Source of the DNA: Cyanobacteria bacterium SZAS-4
GTDB taxonomy: Bacteria; Cyanobacteriota; Vampirovibrionia; Obscuribacterales; Obscuribacteraceae
Reading direction: 5' to 3'
Assembly (NCBI GenBank): GCA_018266255.1
Contig: JAFEAT010000013.1
Coordinates: 186,001-250,000, forward strand
DNA length: 64,000 bases
Shown: positions 63,151 to 64,000 of the stretch, one piece after another
How the letters are laid out: every line of letters starts with the position of its first letter
Position numbering within the stretch: position 1 is the first letter of the stretch
The notes under the pieces: model-generated
What the model was told of the DNA's origin: nothing
Seen by the model: the letters and a program-made list of their open reading frames with translations, nothing else
Databases searched by the model: none
Position numbers and translations under genes: made by a program

Positions 63151-64000
63151 GGTTGGCTGAGCAAACCCTCGGTCGATACAGCCGGTGCGCCATCGAACAG
63201 TCGCTCCAACGTCGTTTGTTCTGGTTGGGCAGATTGAACTCTCACGCCTTCAGTGATCAAATTGCGCAATAGACTCGCGGAAATTTCGCTATTGACGACG
63301 GAGAATTTCGCACTTAAACCAGATTGCGACAATAACGTGGCACTGGCGGATTGAGCGCATCTTTGAAGCGTCTCGGTTATATCTGAGCCGTCGCTACTAT
63401 CTTTATCCAGCCATTTTACGAATAACACATATGGGCGTTGGGCTACTTCTTCCAGAGTCTCAATCGCTTCGATTTTTCCAGCTCTTATAAATGCAACTCG
63501 ATCGCAAACGCGCTCCATTTCGTCAAGATGGTGAGAGTTAAGCACCACGGTAATTTTTTCTTCCTTGAACTGTCCAAACAACTGTCTCAATAACACGTTG
63601 CCCGGAGGATCCATACCAGAACCTGGTTCATCGAGAAAGAGAATCTTCGGCTTACCAATTAACGCTTGCGCGAGCCCCAATCTTTGCAACATACCGCGTG
63701 AGAAGGTTCGAATGACTCGATTCCAGCAATGCTCCTCCAGACCGACTCTATTCAAGACACCCTCGATATCGGCGGCAGCAGTTTCTGGTGGCTGGTGCGC
63801 CAGCATATGGTGCATCTTCAAAAACTCTTTGGGCGTGAGCCAACCTTCGAAGCTCGGACGTTCCGGCATGAAACCGATCACTTCGCGCACAGCCAGGTCG
63901 TCTGGATTGATACCACCAATGGTGATCGTGCCCGCATCTGGTTTGATCAAGGCCAGCAAGCAACTCATCAAAGTTGTTTTACCGGCACCATTCGGTCCAA
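63147..64000 (-). CDS. ABC transporter ATP-binding protein (5' end outside window)
   Basis: The frame reads through the right edge: codons at ~63999-63972 give GPNGAGKTTL, the Walker A motif, so the true start lies beyond 64000. Visible after it are the Q-loop region (EVIGFMPERPSFEGWLT), signature FSRGMLQRLGLAQAL, Walker B KILFLDEPGSGMDPPG and switch His in LNSHHLDE. Residues after ~220 form a C-terminal extension typical of ABC-2 exporters. It partners with the permease it overlaps. Confidence 0.93.
   Translation of the reverse strand, partial: GPNGAGKTTLMSCLLALIKPDAGTITIGGINPDDLAVREVIGFMPERPSFEGWLTPKEFLKMHHMLAHQPPETAAADIEGVLNRVGLEEHCWNRVIRTFSRGMLQRLGLAQALIGKPKILFLDEPGSGMDPPGNVLLRQLFGQFKEEKITVVLNSHHLDEMERVCDRVAFIRAGKIEAIETLEEVAQRPYVLFVKWLDKDSSDGSDITETLQRCAQSASATLLSQSGLSAKFSVVNSEISASLLRNLITEGVRVQSAQPEQTTLERLFDGAPAVSTEGLLSQP

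Noticed and set aside
1..64000. tRNA or rRNA genes and insertion sequences
   Set aside because: Looked for T-arm-like motifs, rRNA stretches and transposase signatures on both strands by eye; none convincing. A tRNAscan or Rfam run could overturn this.

Overview
The window is bacterial DNA of moderate GC with short gaps, several overlapping operons and no phage, IS, tRNA, rRNA or CRISPR sequence that I can see. It combines an array of eukaryote-like Ser/Thr kinases carrying TPR or leucine-rich-repeat tails, many secreted TPR or WD40 proteins, and very large Gln/Pro-rich proteins. Housekeeping genes include carB, mutS2, ileS, rsgA, an IscA/ErpA-type carrier and a YgfZ-like protein. This mix resembles non-photosynthetic Cyanobacteriota (Vampirovibrionia/Obscuribacterales), but that placement is inference.

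Layout. 1-5.8 kb: the tail of a TPR protein, a secreted hypothetical protein and two membrane-anchored kinases with TPR ectodomains. 5.8-11 kb (minus): carB, deoC and a periplasmic TPR protein. 11-17.1 kb: a secreted alpha/beta hydrolase, a trypsin-like protease, a gamma-carbonic-anhydrase-like protein, a small wing-like protein and MutS2. 17.2-28.6 kb (minus): three very large related proteins (1343, 830 and 1470 aa), the least explained block. 28.7-34.4 kb: a GT2 glycosyltransferase, a polytopic membrane protein, a secreted protein, a frameshifted APC permease and an HpcH/HpaI aldolase. 35-38 kb (minus): a TPR protein, then an IMPase, ACT and Nudix operon. 38.2-41.4 kb: ileS behind what reads as a ribosome-mediated attenuator. 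41.4-51 kb: a lipoprotein, a GyrI-like protein with Tag glycosylase, a secreted protein, an acyltransferase, an esterase, a lipid kinase, a dual-specificity phosphatase, a purple-acid-phosphatase-like enzyme and small proteins. 51.3-54.3 kb (minus): an orphan PotC-like permease, a YgfZ-TPR fusion and an IscA/ErpA carrier. 54.5-61.5 kb: two LRR kinases flank rsgA and a WD40 protein. 61.6-64 kb (minus): an ABC-2 transporter pair and a thioredoxin-fold protein with a heptad-repeat tail; the ATPase runs off the window.

The strongest new observation is the ileS leader. A 26-codon ORF ends with three consecutive Ile codons shortly before its stop, 3 nt ahead of mutually exclusive antiterminator and terminator stems. 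The second is the large-protein cluster. The third is a 23-codon ORF with a strong Shine-Dalgarno and a near-consensus promoter directly upstream of rsgA.
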